DNA from: Actinobacteria bacterium 69-20
GTDB taxonomy: Bacteria > Actinomycetota > Actinomycetes > Mycobacteriales > Nakamurellaceae
Length of the DNA stretch: 64,000 nt
Direction of reading: 5' to 3'
NCBI GenBank assembly: GCA_001897425.1
Contig: MKSW01000014.1
Coordinates: 8,869-72,868 of the forward strand
In this document: in pieces, positions 1 through 8,808 of the stretch
Layout of the letters: every line of letters begins with the position of its first letter
Position numbering within the stretch: the first letter of the stretch is position 1
Made by a program: the position numbers and the translations under genes
Notes under the pieces: model-generated
The model's input: only the letters and a program-made list of their open reading frames with translations
Told to the model about the DNA's origin: nothing
Databases searched by the model: none

Positions 1-72
1 CGGCGCGGGCATCGCCCGCCGATGCCCTCCTGGGAAGACGTGCTGCTCGGCACTCGCGCCGCGGAGCGTTAG
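1..72 (+). CDS. C-terminal tail of a SepH-like (DUF3071) septation protein, truncated by the window edge
   Basis: Frame 1 is open from the first base to a TAG at 70-72 and encodes a 23-residue tail containing PSWEDVLLGTR. The C-termini of SepH proteins, which bind and stimulate FtsZ in actinobacteria, carry a very similar PSWDE(I/V)xFGxR tail. The match is to a short motif only and the rest of the gene lies outside the window, so the name is an inference. A hairpin overlaps the stop codon and the next gene starts about 150 bp downstream. Confidence 0.5.
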   Translation, partial: RRGHRPPMPSWEDVLLGTRAAER

Positions 73-85
73 CGCTCCACCGCGG
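59..85 (+). terminator. Hairpin at the stop of the SepH-like gene
   Basis: GGAGCG and CGCTCC flank a TTAG loop, and GC-rich outer arms pair imperfectly around a bulged A. No U-run follows. It is probably a GC-rich actinobacterial terminator, because it overlaps the stop codon exactly. Confidence 0.4.
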
Positions 86-219
86 TAGCACCGCGACCGG
101 CGTCATCGGAATATCTCGATGGACGCAGCGTTCATACCCTTTTGCAGACTTCTTGTCACGTCGTCGACATCGGCCGCATCGCCGGCACCGCGACGGTGAC
201 ACATACTCCGGACGGAACG

Positions 220-2139
220 ATGAACAGCACCCCTTCATGGAGTGGCAGCGGTTCGCCTTACGCACCGAGTCGCCCGCAACTCTCCACACTCAGGTCCCTG
301 GCCCGGCTCCTCCCCTACGCGCGACCGGCCCTGAAGGCCATGGCGCTGTCGACCCTGGCGGCGGGCGTAGCGACCGGCTGCGGACTCGTCTTCCCGCTCG
401 TTATCGGAGCGATCATCGACGGGCCAGTGACCCGGCGGGATACCACCGGGCTCGTCTGGTGGGGCCTGGCGCTGCTCGGCCTCGGAATCGGTGAGGCCGG
501 ACTGTTCTTCGTGCGGCGCATCATCATCGCCCGGCCGGCGATGGCGGTCGAGGCGCGCATGCGTGACGACCTGTACGCGAAACTGCAGCGGCTGCCGGTC
601 TCCTTTCACGATCGCTGGCCGGCCGGCCAACTACTGTCGCGGGCGATCTCGGACCTCGGGACCATCAGGCGGTTCGTGTCCTTCGCATTCATCTTCCTGA
701 TCATCAACATCCTCACGTTCGTGATCGGTGTCGGGATTCTGCTGTCGCTGTCCTGGGCGCTCGGGCTGGTGGTCGCGGCGTTGGCGCTTCCGCTGATGGC
801 GGTGTCGTTCGTGTTCGAGTCGAAATACCGCGTGCTGTCGCGCCGGACGCAGGATCAGGTCGGCGATCTGGCGACCATGGTGGAGGAGTCGGTTCTCGGC
901 GTGCGGATCCTCAAGGCGTTCGGCCAGTCCCGCTACTTCGCGCGCGAGTTCCTGCGCCAGGCATCGGCTCTGCGCGATACCGAGCTCACCAAGGCGCGGG
1001 TGCTGGCCTGGCTGTGGTCGGCGATCGTGGCGCTTCCAGAGGCGGCACTCGGTATCGCGCTGCTGCTCGGCATCCGCGAGGTGGCGGCCGGCACGTTGAC
1101 GGCGGGCCTTTTGGTGTCGTTCTTCGGCGTCGCGATGACGCTGCGCTGGCCGGTCGACTCCATCGGCTGGCTGCTCGCGATCTCCAACGAGACCGCTGCC
1201 GCCACCGAACGTTTCCACGAGGTGATGGACAGCCCCGAGACGATCCGGTCGCCGGAGCGGCCGAGCCGGATCGCGCCCGCCACAGAAGGCGACGCCCGCG
1301 GACGCCTCGCCTTCCGCGACGTCCACTTCGCGTTCGCCGACGCGCCGGGCGAGAAGGTACTGCGCGGCGTCGATCTCGAGCTGGCCCCCGGGGAGACGGT
1401 GGCGCTCGTCGGCGCCACTGGATCCGGGAAGACGGCGCTCACCGCCCTGGTCAACCGCCTGCACGACATCACGTCGGGCACCATCGAACTCGACGGTGTC
1501 GACATCCGGAACCTCGCCCTGGACGACCTGCGCCGCCGTGTCGCAGTCGCCTTCGAGGAGCCGATACTGTTCTCGGCGTCCGCTCGTGAGAACGTGCTGA
1601 TCGGCCTCGGCGGTGGCGCACGCCAGGGCGAAAACGCAACCGGCGCGGACGATGCCGATACGGATGCCCACGCAGCGGTCGATCGAGCGCTGCGCGTGGC
1701 GCAGGCCGACTTCGTCCACGAACTGCCGTGGGGTCTCGACACGCGCATCGGCGAACAGGGGCTCTCGCTGTCCGGCGGCCAACGGCAACGGCTCGCCCTC
1801 GCCCGCGCGATCGTCGGCCGCCCCGAGGTGCTGGTGCTGGACGATCCGTTGTCCGCCTTGGACATTCACACCGAGGCGGCCGTCGAACACGCCCTGAAGT
1901 CGGTACTTGCCACCACCACCTCGCTGGTGATAGCGCACCGGGCGTCGACCGTGATGCTCGCTGACCGGGTGGCGCTGCTGGCCGACGGCCGCATCGCGGC
2001 GATCGGAACCCACAGCGAGCTCATGGCCACCGTGCCCGCCTACCGGGCGCTGCTAACGAGCGACTTGTATCGCGCGGGCGGTAGCAAGCCCCCCGCCGGC
2101 GCCCCAGATACCGACTGCCGAGAGGAGGCCGGCCGATGA
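220..2139 (+). CDS. ABC exporter half-transporter, subunit 1 (membrane-NBD fusion)
   Basis: A 639-residue type IV ABC exporter half. The N-terminal six-helix transmembrane domain covers roughly residues 35-340 and is followed by a nucleotide-binding domain with Walker A GATGSGKT near 398, signature LSGGQ near 517 and a Walker B region ending LVLDDPLSALD near 540. The catalytic glutamate after Walker B is Asp here, as in the degenerate half of heterodimeric exporters. The ATG at 220 was chosen over an upstream TTG at 142 because the intervening residues are low-complexity and GGAACG precedes the ATG. The stop overlaps the ATG of the second half-transporter by 4 nt, so the two are translationally coupled and almost certainly form a heterodimer. 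Substrate unknown: drug, lipid or peptide. Confidence 0.9.
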   Translation: MNSTPSWSGSGSPYAPSRPQLSTLRSLARLLPYARPALKAMALSTLAAGVATGCGLVFPLVIGAIIDGPVTRRDTTGLVWWGLALLGLGIGEAGLFFVRRIIIARPAMAVEARMRDDLYAKLQRLPVSFHDRWPAGQLLSRAISDLGTIRRFVSFAFIFLIINILTFVIGVGILLSLSWALGLVVAALALPLMAVSFVFESKYRVLSRRTQDQVGDLATMVEESVLGVRILKAFGQSRYFAREFLRQASALRDTELTKARVLAWLWSAIVALPEAALGIALLLGIREVAAGTLTAGLLVSFFGVAMTLRWPVDSIGWLLAISNETAAATERFHEVMDSPETIRSPERPSRIAPATEGDARGRLAFRDVHFAFADAPGEKVLRGVDLELAPGETVALVGATGSGKTALTALVNRLHDITSGTIELDGVDIRNLALDDLRRRVAVAFEEPILFSASARENVLIGLGGGARQGENATGADDADTDAHAAVDRALRVAQADFVHELPWGLDTRIGEQGLSLSGGQRQRLALARAIVGRPEVLVLDDPLSALDIHTEAAVEHALKSVLATTTSLVIAHRASTVMLADRVALLADGRIAAIGTHSELMATVPAYRALLTSDLYRAGGSKPPAGAPDTDCREEAGR

Positions 2140-3998
2140 GCACGGGCGCAGCAGCGAACAGCGTCATACTCGATGAGCAGGACCGGGCCGAACCCGAATG
2201 GCGCGGCGTCGCCGCCGAAGAGGTCGACGAGCTGTCGGCGCACACCGGCGCCCGGCTCGCGGCCCGCTCCCGCCGGCTGCTCCGATCACTGATCCGTCCG
2301 CACCGCGGCAAGGCGCTCGCGATGATCGCCCTCGTCGTCGTCGAGCAGGCGTCGTTCATGATCGGGCCGCTGCTCGTCGCGTACGGGATCGATTCCGCCG
2401 TACCGGCTCTCGTGCGCGGCGACGGATGGCCGCTCACCGTGGCGGTCGGCGGCTACCTGGTCGCGGGTGTGGTGAACGCGGCGACCAGGGCCGCGTTCGT
2501 CCGGGTGACCGCCGTCCTGGCACAGGCGATGCTGCTCGACATCCGGGGTCGGGTCTTCGATCATTCCCAGGAACTGAGCGTCTCGTTCCACGAGAAATAC
2601 ACGTCCGGGCGGGTGATCGCGCGGATGACGAGCGACCTGGACACCCTGCAAGACCTGGCGGCGGAGGGCCTGGACAGCCTGATCTCGGGGATTCTGTCGG
2701 TCGGGGTGATCAGTGTCGTGCTCTTGGTCCTGGACCCGCCACTCGGGCTCATCGCGCTCGCCGCGGGCATCCCGATCGCGTTGTGCACCAAGTGGTTCCA
2801 GAAGGTGTCGCGCACGATCTACCGACGCAGCCGGCGGGTGGTCGCGGCGCTCATCGTGCAGTTCACCGAGACGATGAACGGCCTGCGTGCGGTGAAGTCG
2901 TTCCGCCGGGAGGCACGGAACCGGGCGATCTTCGGTGCGCTGAACACGGACTACGCGCGGGCGAACGGCGACGGTTACGTCGTGATCGCGAAGTACTCCC
3001 CCGGGATCCACCTGATCGGCAACGTGACGCTGACCGTCGTGATGCTGGTCGGCGCGCTGCGTGTGATGGACGGCGCCATCGCGGTCGGGGTGCTCGCCGC
3101 CTTCCTGCTGTACGTCCGGCGCATGTACGACCCACTGGAAGAACTCGCCATGTTCTACAACGCGTTCCAGTCCGCGTCCGCCGCGCTGGAGAAGATCTCC
3201 GGGCTGCTGGAGGAACAGGCGACGGTGCCGGAACCCGCTACGCCGCAACCGATCGGCGAGATCGCGGGCGAGGTCACGTTCTCTGGTGTGGAGTTCAGCT
3301 ACACCCCGGGCGTGCCGGTGCTGCACGAGTTGAACCTGACGATTCCGGCCGGGCAGACGGTGGCGATCGTGGGGGCGACCGGCGCCGGGAAGTCGACCGT
3401 CGCCAAGCTCCTGGCGCGGTTCTACGACCCGACGGAAGGCACCGTGCTGCTCGACGGCGTCGACGTCTCGCAGCTTTCCACCGCCGACCTCCGGCGCGGG
3501 GTGGTGATGGTGACGCAGGAATCGTTCCTGTTCTCCGGGCCGGTGGCCGACAACATCGCGATCGGCCGGCCGTCGGCCACCCGAGCCGAGATCGAGGCGG
3601 CGGCCGATGCCGTCGGCGCCGGCGCGTTCATTCGGGCGCTACCGGAGGGGTTCGATACCGACGTGCACAAACGCGGCGGCCGGCTGTCGGCCGGCCAACG
3701 GCAGCTCGTGGCCTTCGCCCGCGCCTTCCTGGCCGACCCGGCCGTGCTGATCCTGGACGAGGCGACGGCGTCGCTCGACATTCCGTCCGAGCGTGCGGTG
3801 CAGGCCGCCCTGGGGCGGGTGCTGCACGGGCGCACGGCGGTGATCATCGCGCACCGGTTGTCCACGGTGGAGATCGCCGACCGGGTGCTGGTGATGGCCG
3901 ACGGCCGCATCGTGGAGGACGGGCCGCCGCGCGACTTGATTGCGCGCGGCGGGACCTTCGCCGACGTGCACGCGGCCTGGCGGGCCTCGCTGGTGTAG
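2136..3998 (+). CDS. ABC exporter half-transporter, subunit 2
   Basis: A 620-residue partner of the preceding gene, with the same architecture: TM domain about 50-350 and NBD with GATGAGKST, signature LSAGQRQ and a canonical VLILDEATASLD Walker B carrying the catalytic Glu. This subunit therefore supplies the consensus Walker B glutamate that subunit 1 lacks, the usual asymmetry of TM287/288-like pairs. The variable N-terminal 35 residues (ANSVILDEQ) are encoded in part by a copy of the dispersed GCGAACAGCGTCATAC element, starting 18 nt after the ATG. It ends 63 bp from a convergent methyltransferase gene with a shared hairpin between them. Confidence 0.9.
   Translation: MSTGAAANSVILDEQDRAEPEWRGVAAEEVDELSAHTGARLAARSRRLLRSLIRPHRGKALAMIALVVVEQASFMIGPLLVAYGIDSAVPALVRGDGWPLTVAVGGYLVAGVVNAATRAAFVRVTAVLAQAMLLDIRGRVFDHSQELSVSFHEKYTSGRVIARMTSDLDTLQDLAAEGLDSLISGILSVGVISVVLLVLDPPLGLIALAAGIPIALCTKWFQKVSRTIYRRSRRVVAALIVQFTETMNGLRAVKSFRREARNRAIFGALNTDYARANGDGYVVIAKYSPGIHLIGNVTLTVVMLVGALRVMDGAIAVGVLAAFLLYVRRMYDPLEELAMFYNAFQSASAALEKISGLLEEQATVPEPATPQPIGEIAGEVTFSGVEFSYTPGVPVLHELNLTIPAGQTVAIVGATGAGKSTVAKLLARFYDPTEGTVLLDGVDVSQLSTADLRRGVVMVTQESFLFSGPVADNIAIGRPSATRAEIEAAADAVGAGAFIRALPEGFDTDVHKRGGRLSAGQRQLVAFARAFLADPAVLILDEATASLDIPSERAVQAALGRVLHGRTAVIIAHRLSTVEIADRVLVMADGRIVEDGPPRDLIARGGTFADVHAAWRASLV
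2154..2172 (+). repeat. Dispersed 19-bp element, copy 1 (inside ABC subunit 2)
   Basis: GCGAACAGCGTCATACTCG, one base from the consensus GCGAACAGCGTCATACCCG. It lies within codons 7-13 of the ABC gene. Confidence 0.75.
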
Positions 3999-4028
3999 GG
4001 CGCGTCGGGCCCCTGTCCCGTCGCCCGT

Positions 4029-4046
4029 ACCTCGCCGCCGCGAGGT
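4029..4046. terminator. Bidirectional terminator between convergent genes
   Basis: Perfect 7-bp inverted repeat ACCTCGC/GCGAGGT with a CGCC loop in the 63-bp gap between the ABC gene and the convergent methyltransferase gene. Confidence 0.5.
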
Positions 4047-4061
4047 GCGGCTCTGCGCCGG

Positions 4062-4883
4062 TCAGAGTTCTGGTGCGAAGGCTGCGAAGGCGATGGCGCC
4101 GGCGGTCGCGACGTTGAGGGAATCGACACCGGGCGCCATCGGGATGCGCGCCCGCACGTCCGCGGCGGCGAGCGCGGATGCCGTGAGGCCGGGCCCTTCC
4201 GAGCCGAGCAGCACGGCGATCCGCTGCGCCGGCGCGACGCCCACCTCGGCCAGCGCCACCGCATCGGCCCGCGGAGTGAGTGCGATGATGCGATACCCGT
4301 TGGCGTGCAACAGGTCTGATCCGCCGCTGCCCAGCTCGGCGATCGGCGCGAACGAAACGGCGAGCACATTGCCCATCGACACTCGGACACTGCGCCGGTA
4401 CAGCGGATCGGCGCAGCCACCGGCCAGCAGCACCGCGTCGATGCCCAATGCGGCGGCATTCCGGAAGATGGCGCCCATGTTCTCGTGATCCCCGATGCCC
4501 TCCAGGACGGCCACGCGGCGGCTCGCTGCCAGCAGGTCCGCCGCCGGTGGGAACGTCGGCCGATCGGCCGTAGCGAGCACACCCCGGTTCAGGTGGAAGC
4601 CGACCGTGGCCGCCATGGTCTCGGCGTCCGCGACGTAGAACGGCACCGGCAGGTCGGCGAGATCACCTGCGGGTTCCTCGGTGAGTTCGAGGTACCGCCG
4701 GGGCACGCCCAAAAGTGCGCGCAGCGGATACCTGGAGGCGATAAGCCGCCGCACCACCACCGTTCCCTCGGCGATCACCAGTCCGCGACCACCCGGGCGA
4801 TCGGGGCGGCGATCCGCGCGTTTCAGGTCACGGAAATCGGCGAGCCGGGGGTCGGCGGGGTCGCAGATGTCGACGCGGATCAC
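4062..4883 (-). CDS. SpoU/TrmH-family RNA 2'-O-methyltransferase
   Basis: A 273-residue SPOUT methyltransferase. The C-terminal half has the three family motifs: motif 1 ENMGAIFRNAAALG (Asn and Arg for catalysis and RNA), motif 2 VLLGSEGPGL, and motif 3 containing IPMAPGVDSLNVATAGAI, which together form the knotted SAM site. The N-terminal part fits the L30e-like RNA-binding domain of the family. It should methylate a ribose in rRNA or tRNA using SAM; the exact nucleotide cannot be read from sequence. It reads toward the ABC operon and is separated from the upstream MFS gene by about 75 bp containing a tandem repeat. Confidence 0.85.
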   Translation of the reverse strand: MIRVDICDPADPRLADFRDLKRADRRPDRPGGRGLVIAEGTVVVRRLIASRYPLRALLGVPRRYLELTEEPAGDLADLPVPFYVADAETMAATVGFHLNRGVLATADRPTFPPAADLLAASRRVAVLEGIGDHENMGAIFRNAAALGIDAVLLAGGCADPLYRRSVRVSMGNVLAVSFAPIAELGSGGSDLLHANGYRIIALTPRADAVALAEVGVAPAQRIAVLLGSEGPGLTASALAAADVRARIPMAPGVDSLNVATAGAIAFAAFAPEL

Positions 4884-4905
4884 GACGGACCCTCCGCCGA
4901 GCCTG

Positions 4906-4950
4906 CTGCGGACAACAACACTGCGGACAACACCACCGGGGACAACAACA
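4906..4950 (+). repeat. Three tandem 15-bp units
   Basis: CTGCGGACAACAACA, CTGCGGACAACACCA and CCGGGGACAACAACA follow one another without a gap in the spacer between the MFS stop and the methyltransferase start. The spacer carries no gene. Confidence 0.6.
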
Positions 4951-4959
4951 CCACGGCAT

Positions 4960-6636
4960 TCACCGCCGGCCGCCGGCGCGCGGTCCGCGGCCCGGGCGGG
5001 ATATTCCGCGACCGACCATCCGGCCCGCGCGTAGCACCCTGCTCGCCGCGGGCTGCACGGTCCGTCGTGCGGAACCGGCGATCGCTTGCATCGACCGGGC
5101 GACGCTCGCGGACACGTGTTCCTCGTCCGGCGCGAGCGGGGTCACCACATGCACGTGCGGCACCGGCCGCACCCGGATCTCGAGATGCATCCGCGCGGTC
5201 CTACCGATCCACACGCCGAGCACGAGCGCCGAGGCCAGCGAGATCGCCCCACCCATCCACAGCGGCGCTCCGCCGCCGAGATGCTGCGCGACGAACCCGA
5301 GGACGGGACTGACGAACGGCGCTCCGCCGAGAAAGACCAGCACGTAGATGCTCATGACCCGGCCGCGCATTTCGGGGGTCGAGGTCAGTTGCAAGGCGGC
5401 GTTGGCAGCGTTGGAGAACACCAGCATGAACACCCCGCCCGGCACGAGCAGTATCGCGAGCACCAGGTAGGAACCGGTGATCCCCATCGCGATCTCCACG
5501 CCGCCGAACGCGATCGCCGCACCGACGAGAAGGCGTAGCCGGGGAGCGTTCTGGCGACGTGCCGAGACCAACGCGCCCAGCAGCGAACCCACCGCCAGCA
5601 TGGTCGTCAACAGCCCATAGGACGAGGCGTCCCGGTCGAACACGATCTTGGCCATGATCGCCAGCGTGAGTTGGAAGTTCATGCCGAACGTGGACACCAT
5701 GAACACCAGCAGCATGATCATCTTCATGTCGCGACGGGACGCGATGTAACGCAGCCCGCCGCGGATCTGTCCCTTGGCGCGCGGCAGTCTCGCCACGACG
5801 AAGAGCTCGGCAACGCGCATCCGCAGCAAGCTGATGATCACCGCCAGGTAGCCGAATCCGGCCAGCACCATTACCGGGCCGGAATCCGTGACGGCGATCA
5901 GCACCCCGGCCACAGCCGGGCCGACGATGCGAGCCCCGTTGAATCCCATGGAGTTCAGCGCGACGGCGTTCGTCACCTCGGCCCGGCCGACGAGCTCCAT
6001 CACGAACGCCTGCCGGGTCGGGCCGTCGAAGGTCGCGGCGACGCCGACCAGCAGGCAGGCGATATACACGTGCCAGATCGAAGCGACGTGGAATGACGCG
6101 AGTATGCCGAGCGCCACGCCGACGGAACCGAGGATCACCTGCAACCAGACGAGAAGTTTGCGCTTGTCGTATCGATCGGCCACGGTCCCCGCGAACAGAC
6201 TCAGGAACAGCACCGGCCCGAACTGCAGCGCGGTCGCCACGCCCAGCGCGACGGCATCGTTGTCGGTGAGCTGGAGCACGAGCCAGTCTTGGGCGACGCG
6301 GTTCATCCAGGTGCCGGTCTGCGAGATCACGTTCCCGCTGAAGTACAGCCGGTAGTTGCGCACCTGCAGGGAGCGGAAGAGGCCACCGCGCGGCGCCCGC
6401 ACTGCCTTGAACGCGCCGGTGCGCGCGATCTCGTCCTGAACCACGGCCTCGTGCCGGATGGCCTCGGATTCGGCGCGGGCGGTGAGCACTGCGGCCGCGC
6501 TGGCCGTCGCGGCGGCCGCGGCCGGCGTCACGGTCAGTTCGAGATGGTCTGCGCCGTCATCAATGTCGTCTTCATCGGTAGCGCCAACCGCGCGGTCGTC
6601 GTCCGTGTCGGGCGCGGTCTCGGCGCACGGGCTCAT
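4960..6636 (-). CDS. MFS efflux transporter (MFS_3/EntS-like)
   Basis: A 558-residue major facilitator with about 12 hydrophobic segments. The loop-2 motif A is clear (GTVADRYDKRKLL), preceded by the helix-1 region YFSGNVISQTGTWMNRVAQDW typical of MFS_3 exporters such as EntS. About 95 polar and Ala-rich residues precede the first helix and about 75 basic residues follow the last, both longer than usual. Its start overlaps the end of the MarR gene by 4 nt, so the pair is one operon and MarR probably represses this pump. Substrate unknown. Confidence 0.88.
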   Translation of the reverse strand: MSPCAETAPDTDDDRAVGATDEDDIDDGADHLELTVTPAAAAATASAAAVLTARAESEAIRHEAVVQDEIARTGAFKAVRAPRGGLFRSLQVRNYRLYFSGNVISQTGTWMNRVAQDWLVLQLTDNDAVALGVATALQFGPVLFLSLFAGTVADRYDKRKLLVWLQVILGSVGVALGILASFHVASIWHVYIACLLVGVAATFDGPTRQAFVMELVGRAEVTNAVALNSMGFNGARIVGPAVAGVLIAVTDSGPVMVLAGFGYLAVIISLLRMRVAELFVVARLPRAKGQIRGGLRYIASRRDMKMIMLLVFMVSTFGMNFQLTLAIMAKIVFDRDASSYGLLTTMLAVGSLLGALVSARRQNAPRLRLLVGAAIAFGGVEIAMGITGSYLVLAILLVPGGVFMLVFSNAANAALQLTSTPEMRGRVMSIYVLVFLGGAPFVSPVLGFVAQHLGGGAPLWMGGAISLASALVLGVWIGRTARMHLEIRVRPVPHVHVVTPLAPDEEHVSASVARSMQAIAGSARRTVQPAASRVLRAGRMVGRGISRPGRGPRAGGRR

Positions 6637-7055
6637 TGCTCCGCCAGTTGCTTGAGCACCGCCACCGCGCGCTCGAGCAGCTGCCGGTCGTCCTCGCCGA
6701 GTTCGCCCAGCCGTTGGGCGAGCCAGGCGTCGCGCGCCTCGAGATCCTCGTCGACGCGCGCACTTCCGGCCGGCGTCACCGCGAGTGTCACCTGCCGACC
6801 GTCCGCCGGGTCCGGCCCGCGCGTGATCAAGCCCAGCGACTCGAGCCCGGCGAGCATGCGCGTCGCCGACGGCGGCTTGACGCCCTCTCGCGCGGCGACG
6901 TCACCGGCGCTCAGCGGCCCCTCGCGCCAGATCGTCACGAGTGTGGAGAGTTGGCTGAGCGACAGCCCGTCGACCGGCCGCTGGTTGCGAAGGGTCCGCG
7001 TCAACCGATGCACCGCGAGCCTGAGTTCACTTGCCAAGGCCGCATTGTCGGTCAC
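6633..7055 (-). CDS. MarR-family transcriptional regulator
   Basis: A 140-residue winged-helix protein. The recognition-helix region (LSAGDVAAREGVKPPSATRM) and the wing (GLITRGPDPADGRQV, with the family Asp-Arg salt-bridge residues) are present, followed by a C-terminal dimerisation helix. The start is GTG with no Shine-Dalgarno, and a TAGACT -10-like hexamer ends 8 nt before it, so a leaderless transcript is plausible. It is divergent from the DUF2530 gene and cotranscribed with the MFS gene; it is likely an autorepressor released by the pump's substrate. Confidence 0.88.
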   Translation of the reverse strand: MTDNAALASELRLAVHRLTRTLRNQRPVDGLSLSQLSTLVTIWREGPLSAGDVAAREGVKPPSATRMLAGLESLGLITRGPDPADGRQVTLAVTPAGSARVDEDLEARDAWLAQRLGELGEDDRQLLERAVAVLKQLAEQ

Positions 7056-7058
7056 AAA

Positions 7059-7080
7059 TGGTTAGTCTAGCTCACTACCA
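7059..7080. promoter_or_regulatory. Probable MarR operator overlapping the marR -10
   Basis: TGGTTAGT and ACTACCA form an imperfect inverted repeat just upstream of the MarR GTG start, overlapping the minus-strand TAGACT hexamer. Position and symmetry fit an autoregulatory MarR site. Confidence 0.4.
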
Positions 7081-7201
7081 GTGCCGAACCGGGCGTTGCG
7101 CTCGGGGCTGCGCGGGACTCGACCAAGGCGCGTACCTCCGGCGGTCCGCAGGATCGCCCCGGTGCGGCCCGGCCTCGGCACGCCCCCGATACGCTGAGCC
7201 G

Positions 7202-7522
7202 GTGCCATCACCGCCGGAGCCACCTGAGCCACCCGCCGCACGCCCGCCGCTTCCGCCCGTCCGCGGCGCCGGGCTCGCTCATGTGATGATCCCCGGGACC
7301 GCCGTCTGGTTCGTGGCTTTCGTCGCGCTGCTCTTCGCGATCCCCGCCCTGCGCGAGCACGACGCGATGATCTGGCTGTGGACGGCGCTCGCCGGCTGGC
7401 TGCTCGGCTTCGTCGGGCTGGCGATCTACGGCTGGCAGCGCGCCGCGGCCCGTCGCGGTTCGCGTGGCGCGAGCCGCATGGCCCTCGAGGAGCAGATCGG
7501 GCCGTCCGCGCGAGATCGGTGA
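7202..7522 (+). CDS. DUF2530 small membrane protein
   Basis: A 106-residue protein with a Pro-rich N-terminus and two transmembrane segments (VWFVAFVALLFAIPAL and LWTALAGWLLGFVGLAIYGW), ending in a basic cytosolic tail. Size, topology and position divergent from a MarR gene match the DUF2530 family of actinobacteria, whose function is not known. The GTG at 7202 is chosen because upstream codons in the frame are poor; no strong ribosome-binding site is seen. Confidence 0.7.
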   Translation: MPSPPEPPEPPAARPPLPPVRGAGLAHVMIPGTAVWFVAFVALLFAIPALREHDAMIWLWTALAGWLLGFVGLAIYGWQRAAARRGSRGASRMALEEQIGPSARDR

Positions 7523-7542
7523 CGCACCAAGTGAAAAGCCGC

Positions 7543-7556
7543 TTATGACGCTGTTC
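7543..7556 (-). repeat. Dispersed element, copy 2 (core only)
   Basis: TTATGACGCTGTTC, the exact 12-base core on the minus strand, between convergent genes. Confidence 0.65.
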
Positions 7557-7570
7557 CCGTCCGCGGCATC

Positions 7571-7601
7571 CCGGCGAGCCGAGCCACTCGGGGCGCGCCG
7601 G
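7571..7601. terminator. Hairpin between convergent DUF2530 and flavoprotein genes
   Basis: CCGAG-CCA-CTCGG nested within CCGGCG...CGCCGG in the 88-bp gap between two genes that end toward each other. Confidence 0.45.
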
Positions 7602-7610
7602 TGACGGCGG

Positions 7611-8651
7611 TCAGCTCACGGCATCCACGACCCGGGCCGACGCGCGCAGCAGGTCCGCGGCGCGGGCGAACTCGGCGACCACCTCGGCCGCGGGAACATC
7701 AACGCGGATCCGGCCGACCCCTTGCCCGCAGTAGACGGGGGCCATCGAGACGTCCCCCTCGGCCCGCGCCCGTGCCATAGCCGTTGTCACATCGGGCTTT
7801 CCGCCGGCATCTGGCGCGCCGCCCCCCGCGGCGGGCACTGCCCGGTCCACCGAGACAGCCGCCGCGAGATCCGTCTCACGTCCCAGCCACTCGCGGGTGA
7901 AGTCGTTGACCAGCGCTCGGCCGCCGTACTCGGGCGGCCACGCGAGACGCTGCGCGATATCGAACACCCGGCCGTAGACGGTGCCCGTCGCGCCGGCCCG
8001 CGCCATCACTCGCCGCGCGGCCGGAGAGCTCGTCGCCTCGGTGCAGCCCGCGAACGCCGTGCCGACCCACGCACCGGCCGCGCCGGCGGCCAGCACGGCC
8101 GCCAGCCCGCGCGGCCCACTGATACCGCCGGCAGCCAGCACCGGGACGGACACGGTGTCGAGAACCTCTTGCAGCAACGGCAATGTCGCAACCTCATTGC
8201 GCCCGTGTCCGCCGGCCTCGCCGCCACGGGCCACCACCAGCCCCGCGCCCGCTCGCTCCGCCGCGACGGCCTCGGCGACGGTGCCGGCCTGCACGGCCAC
8301 CACGGCGCCCACCTCCCGCGCCCGCGTCACCCACGGCTCGACCTCACCGAACGAGATGGACACCAACGCGGGCCGCGCCTCCAGCGCGATATCGAATGCC
8401 GTGGAGTCGACGGCCAGCGCCCACGCCATGAAGCCGACCCCGAACGGCACCCCCGCGTCGACGGCCTGCGCCACCTGGGCGCCGACCCAATCCGGTGTCC
8501 GGGTCGAGCCGATGCCGATACATCCGATCGCCCCGGCGCGGCTCACGGCAACCGCAAGTCGCGCGTCGGCGACGCCAGCCATCGGCGCGGCGACGACGGG
8601 AACATCCAGGCCCAGCAGCTGTGTCAGTTCGGTGCGCATGTCCTCCAGCAT
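7611..8651 (-). CDS. Nitronate monooxygenase-like FMN TIM-barrel protein
   Basis: About 346 residues of the NPD/nitronate monooxygenase superfamily: N-terminal PVVAAPMAGVADARLAVAVS, the phosphate-binding strands (VARGGEAGGHG and VPVLAAGGISGPRGLAAVLA with GAWVGTAF), and a C-terminal region with an inserted Ala/Gly-rich loop. The GGEAGGHG segment carries the His that acts as base in class I enzymes. It probably oxidises propionate-3-nitronate-like nitronates or acts as an enoyl-type flavoprotein. The start is ambiguous between ATG 8651 and ATG 8639; a GGAGG lies too close to the second. Confidence 0.78.
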   Translation of the reverse strand: MLEDMRTELTQLLGLDVPVVAAPMAGVADARLAVAVSRAGAIGCIGIGSTRTPDWVGAQVAQAVDAGVPFGVGFMAWALAVDSTAFDIALEARPALVSISFGEVEPWVTRAREVGAVVAVQAGTVAEAVAAERAGAGLVVARGGEAGGHGRNEVATLPLLQEVLDTVSVPVLAAGGISGPRGLAAVLAAGAAGAWVGTAFAGCTEATSSPAARRVMARAGATGTVYGRVFDIAQRLAWPPEYGGRALVNDFTREWLGRETDLAAAVSVDRAVPAAGGGAPDAGGKPDVTTAMARARAEGDVSMAPVYCGQGVGRIRVDVPAAEVVAEFARAADLLRASARVVDAVS

Positions 8652-8688
8652 GCCCCGCGCCGCACTCCGCTCCGTCGACAACCCGTCG

Positions 8689-8724
8689 ATACCCCGCCGA
8701 TACCCCGTGCCAATACCCCGCCGA
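8689..8724 (-). repeat. Short TACCCCG repeats upstream of the flavoprotein gene
   Basis: Three near copies of GATACCCCGCC in 36 bp, in the leader region of the minus-strand gene. Confidence 0.4.
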
Positions 8725-8781
8725 CGCGGCCGTCGAGGACCGACGCACGCACCCGGGGCCATCTCATTACCGCGATGTGCT

Positions 8782-8808
8782 CAAGAAGAACAGCGTCATA
8801 CCCGATAG
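8782..8808 (+). promoter_or_regulatory. Candidate sigma-28-class promoter for fliD
   Basis: CAAGAAGA, 11 nt, CCCGATAG (compare TAAAGTTT-N11-GCCGATAA). The -10 box directly abuts a copy of the dispersed element, and fliD begins about 130 nt downstream. Confidence 0.4.
8786..8804 (+). repeat. Dispersed element, copy 3 (upstream of fliD)
   Basis: AAGAACAGCGTCATACCCG, a 17-base exact match to the consensus. A second, one-mismatch copy (GCGAACTGCGTCATAC) sits at 8902-8917. Confidence 0.75.
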
